Source of the DNA: Promethearchaeota archaeon | Lineage (GTDB): Archaea > Asgardarchaeota > Lokiarchaeia > Sigynarchaeales > SOKP01 | Length of the DNA stretch: 7,810 bases | NCBI GenBank assembly: GCA_016839845.1 | Contig: JAEOTL010000233.1 | Coordinates: 1-7,810, forward strand | Direction of reading: 5' to 3' | Shown: one piece after another, positions 7,023 through 7,810 of the stretch | Layout of the letters: each line of letters begins with the position of its first letter | Numbering within the stretch: the stretch's first letter is position 1 | Position numbers and translations under genes: made by a program | The notes under the pieces: generated by a model | Told to the model about the DNA's origin: nothing | What the model saw: the letters and a program-made list of their open reading frames with translations, nothing else | Database searches by the model: none

Positions 7023-7810
7023 TTATGACAGTGGTTTTTTCTTATGTAAAATAGTATTTCCTAAGTCTAGATAAATATTTTGTGGACTTTCAACTTTGAA
7101 TTCAACCGGGATTGGTTGATCAAGTAAAGCTGGATTGGGCATGAAGAATTGAAAATTCTCGATGTTATCAAGGATTAAAGGCATTTTATTTTCACCTGGA
7201 ACCTCCTTAAAGTAAAACACCCCTAATTCTCTTGAAATTTCAACACGCATGAATCCTTTATAAGACTCATATAAACCCGTCAACATCGTAAGGTTTTGAG
7301 CCGATTTTGTAATAGGAAAATACTTTGTTGGATCTTCGCCCAACATTGCAGTTAATATTAAATGCACTATGAGTTCTAATTGTGCGTAATTAGCTGTATT
7401 ACTAGTAATAGCAATACCTATATTTTTATCCGGGATAAACGCAAGACGTGCCGCAGATACTACAATGGCACCTGTATGTGAAATCAATTTATGCCCATAA
7501 TAATTTTCCTCAATAGACCATCCATATCCATATCCAAACTTACCTTCTTTTAAATTTGAGGGACGTTCGATTTGTATTTTGAGCATTTCATTTAATAATG
7601 ATTCATTTAAAATCTGTTTTTCTTCAAATAAACCGTTGTTTAAATATAATGAAAGATAATTTGTTAATTCCTTAACCGAACTTAATAATCCCATCGGGGG
7701 ATAAAAGAATTTACTAAATGGAATGCTTGATTTTTTATTGTCTGCAAAACTCAGATAGGCTGTCATAGTATCTTCATCATTTTCGAATTCTTCCTTTAAA
7801 AAAGTAGATC
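7023..7810 (-). CDS. Beta-lactamase-family serine hydrolase, C-terminal part (5' end off the window)
   Basis: The frame stays open to the right edge, giving 261 visible residues and a TAA stop. An internal ATG at 7766 exists, but the family needs far more N-terminal sequence, so the real start is outside. Visible marks are GLLSSVKELTNYLSLYLNNG, GYGYGWSIEE, and HTG at 7470-7478, which is the third active-site motif of class C beta-lactamase/EstB-type enzymes (KTG in beta-lactamases). RLAFIPDKNIGIAITSN follows, then a beta-rich C-terminal extension (LTGLYESYKGFMRVEIS) like the small domain trailing many such esterases. The catalytic SxxK and YxN motifs are not in the window. Members hydrolyse esters, peptides or beta-lactams; most archaeal ones are uncharacterised. 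The gene is convergent with the metallo-hydrolase and has no obvious functional tie to it. Confidence 0.85.
   Translation of the reverse strand, partial: STFLKEEFENDEDTMTAYLSFADNKKSSIPFSKFFYPPMGLLSSVKELTNYLSLYLNNGLFEEKQILNESLLNEMLKIQIERPSNLKEGKFGYGYGWSIEENYYGHKLISHTGAIVVSAARLAFIPDKNIGIAITSNTANYAQLELIVHLILTAMLGEDPTKYFPITKSAQNLTMLTGLYESYKGFMRVEISRELGVFYFKEVPGENKMPLILDNIENFQFFMPNPALLDQPIPVEFKVESPQNIYLDLGNTILHKKKPLS

Overview
The window looks like accessory chromosome from an AT-rich archaeon, most plausibly an Asgard (Lokiarchaeia-like) lineage. Three things point that way: promoters with archaeal TATA boxes placed so that transcripts start at or near the ATG; T-tracts after genes on the + strand; and leucine-rich-repeat (LRR) proteins whose lead-in (an 'ALEKQ(I/L)GK.IERIT' stretch, then an 'NGxIILL' first strand) resembles LRR proteins I remember from Lokiarchaeota. 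The lineage is an inference from memory, not a database result.

Left part (1-3137, - strand): two tandem paralogues. The downstream one (3'-truncated by the window edge) and the complete upstream one share an unusual architecture. It runs from a transposase/Psq-like helix-turn-helix, through a segment that reads like a ribbon-helix-helix (CopG/Arc-type) DNA-binding domain and a long unrecognised middle region, to C-terminal LRRs. Each gene has a near-identical promoter: a 20-bp palindrome (perfect in one, 17/20 in the other) embedding the TATA box, exactly 17 bp before the ATG. This suggests leaderless mRNAs and possibly auto- or cross-regulation by the encoded proteins.

Middle (3366-6934, + strand): three metabolic genes in a row. 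They encode a nitronate-monooxygenase/2-nitropropane-dioxygenase-family flavoprotein, a 3-hydroxyacyl-CoA dehydrogenase with intact catalytic residues, and an alkyl-sulfatase-like metallo-beta-lactamase-fold hydrolase with the dimerisation domain but no sterol-carrier domain. They are close together, but long T-tracts follow the first two and a hairpin plus T5 follows the third, so they may be separate or attenuated transcription units. A role in acyl-CoA/lipid-type catabolism is the simplest reading.

Right edge (7023-7810, - strand): the C-terminal part of a beta-lactamase-family (class C/esterase type) serine hydrolase, convergent with the metallo-hydrolase gene. Its N-terminus and catalytic SxxK lie outside the window.

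No tRNA, rRNA, CRISPR array or insertion sequence was seen, and no gap between genes exceeds 300 bases.
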